Origin: an uncultured Chloroflexota bacterium | GTDB taxonomy: Bacteria > Chloroflexota > Dehalococcoidia > SM23-28-2 > RBG-16-64-32 | Direction: 5' to 3' | DNA: 5,363 nucleotides | Assembly (NCBI GenBank): GCA_913056415.1 | Contig: CAJXNA010000149.1 | Coordinates: 1-5,363 of the forward strand | Part shown: in pieces, positions 4,778 to 5,363 of the stretch | Position numbering within the stretch: the first letter of the stretch is position 1 | Layout of the letters: every line of letters starts with the position of its first letter | Made by a program: the position numbers and the translations under genes | The notes under the pieces: generated by a model | Told to the model about the DNA's origin: nothing | What the model saw: the letters and a program-made list of their open reading frames with translations, nothing else | Databases searched by the model: none

Positions 4778-4790
4778 CATCCGCCGGTCT

Positions 4791-5363
4791 CTAGCCGCCG
4801 CGAGCCAGTGATTCTCGCGCCGCCTCGAACGTCTCCCTCAGCTCGTCGTCAGTGTGAGCTAGGGAGACGAACATCGCCTCGAACTGTGAGGGGGGCAGGA
4901 AGACGCCGCGAGAGAGCATCTGGCGGAAGAAGGCGGCGTAGCGCTCGGTGTCGGAGCGCCGGGCGGAGGCGAAGTCGGTGACGGGGGTGTCGGTGAAGAA
5001 GATGGTGAGCAGGGAGCCGGCGCGGTTGATGCGTACTGGAGTCTCGGTCTCCTCGGCGGCGCGGCGGAGGCCGTCCTCAAGGAAGATGGCGCCGACCTCC
5101 AGGCGTGGGTAGGCGGCCTCATCAGCCAGGGCGCCCAGGGTGGCGATGCCGGCGGCCATGGCGAGGGGGTTGCCGGCCAGGGTGCCGGCCTGGTAGACGG
5201 GGCCCTGGGGCGCCATCATCTCCATGATCTCGCGCCGGCCGCCGTAGGCGCCGATGGGCAGACCGCCGCCAATGATCTTCCCCAAGCAGGTCAGGTCAGG
5301 CTCGATGCCGAACATCGTCTGGACGCCGCCGTAATGGAGGCGGAAACCGGTGATCACCTCATC
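4791..5363 (-). CDS. hemL: Glutamate-1-semialdehyde 2,1-aminomutase, C-terminal part (runs off the right edge)
   Basis: HemL is a PLP enzyme that converts glutamate-1-semialdehyde to 5-aminolevulinate, the committed precursor of heme and other tetrapyrroles in the C5 pathway. The frame is open to the window edge. 190 residues are present, and roughly 240 N-terminal residues of the usual 430 lie outside. Numbering from the first visible codon, D1 (in DEVITGFR) is the Asp that contacts the PLP ring nitrogen and K29 (in LGKIIGGGLPIGAYGG) is the Schiff-base Lys. T61 (in GTLAGNPLAMAAG) is the phosphate-binding Thr. The 28- and 60-residue spacings from D1 agree with those I recall for the well-studied cyanobacterial enzyme (D245, K273, T305). 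The C-terminal PPSQFEAMFVSLAHTDDELRETFEA region is also typical of GSAM. No damage is visible. It is co-directional with dnaN, with 94 bp between them. Confidence 0.97.
   Translation of the reverse strand, partial: DEVITGFRLHYGGVQTMFGIEPDLTCLGKIIGGGLPIGAYGGRREIMEMMAPQGPVYQAGTLAGNPLAMAAGIATLGALADEAAYPRLEVGAIFLEDGLRRAAEETETPVRINRAGSLLTIFFTDTPVTDFASARRSDTERYAAFFRQMLSRGVFLPPSQFEAMFVSLAHTDDELRETFEAARESLARGG

Overview
The window looks like chromosomal DNA of a high-GC bacterium, most likely a member of the Chloroflexota (Dehalococcoidia-like). This is an inference. It rests on the style of the DnaN N-terminus, on a DUF3090 protein (a family I know from Actinobacteria and Chloroflexota), and on the 'CCxGCAxGGPCxC' small Cys-rich protein. 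I see no rRNA, tRNA, CRISPR array, transposase or integrase.

Layout, left to right. At 1-453 (minus) is the N-terminal part of an exported protein that runs off the left edge. At 613-813 (minus) is a 66-residue cysteine-rich, probably metal-binding protein. At 973-1662 (minus) is an OmpR/PhoB-family response regulator, KdpE-like at its C-terminus, with no histidine kinase in the window. A 215-bp divergent control region follows, then a 130-residue protein of unknown function at 1878-2270 (plus). A DUF3090 protein lies at 2306-2830 (minus). A GNAT acetyltransferase lies at 3071-3508 (plus). The complete DNA polymerase III beta clamp gene dnaN is at 3563-4696 (minus). The C-terminal 190 codons of glutamate-1-semialdehyde aminomutase (hemL) run off the right edge at 4791-5363 (minus).

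The most striking structure is around the GNAT gene. The last 65 bp of dnaN plus 3 bp beyond its stop occur twice as a 68-bp direct repeat (2961-3028 and 3560-3627, 66/68 identical). The two copies bracket the GNAT gene. The intact clamp gene carries one copy, and the other is a stranded 3' end on the far side of the insert, next to the DUF3090 gene. This is the footprint expected when a DNA segment integrates at the 3' end of a gene and restores it, here on an essential replication gene and with a cargo of one acetyltransferase gene.

A second theme is regulatory. Two direct repeats with 11-bp phasing, the geometry used by OmpR/PhoB-family dimers, flank the response regulator gene. One (GTTAACC/CTTAACC) lies before the Cys-rich gene, and the other (CTGTCA/ATGTCA) lies before the 130-residue gene. 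A perfect 7-bp inverted repeat lies in the regulator's own leader. This suggests, without proof, a small local regulon. dnaN has a good sigma70-type promoter of its own in the gap after hemL.
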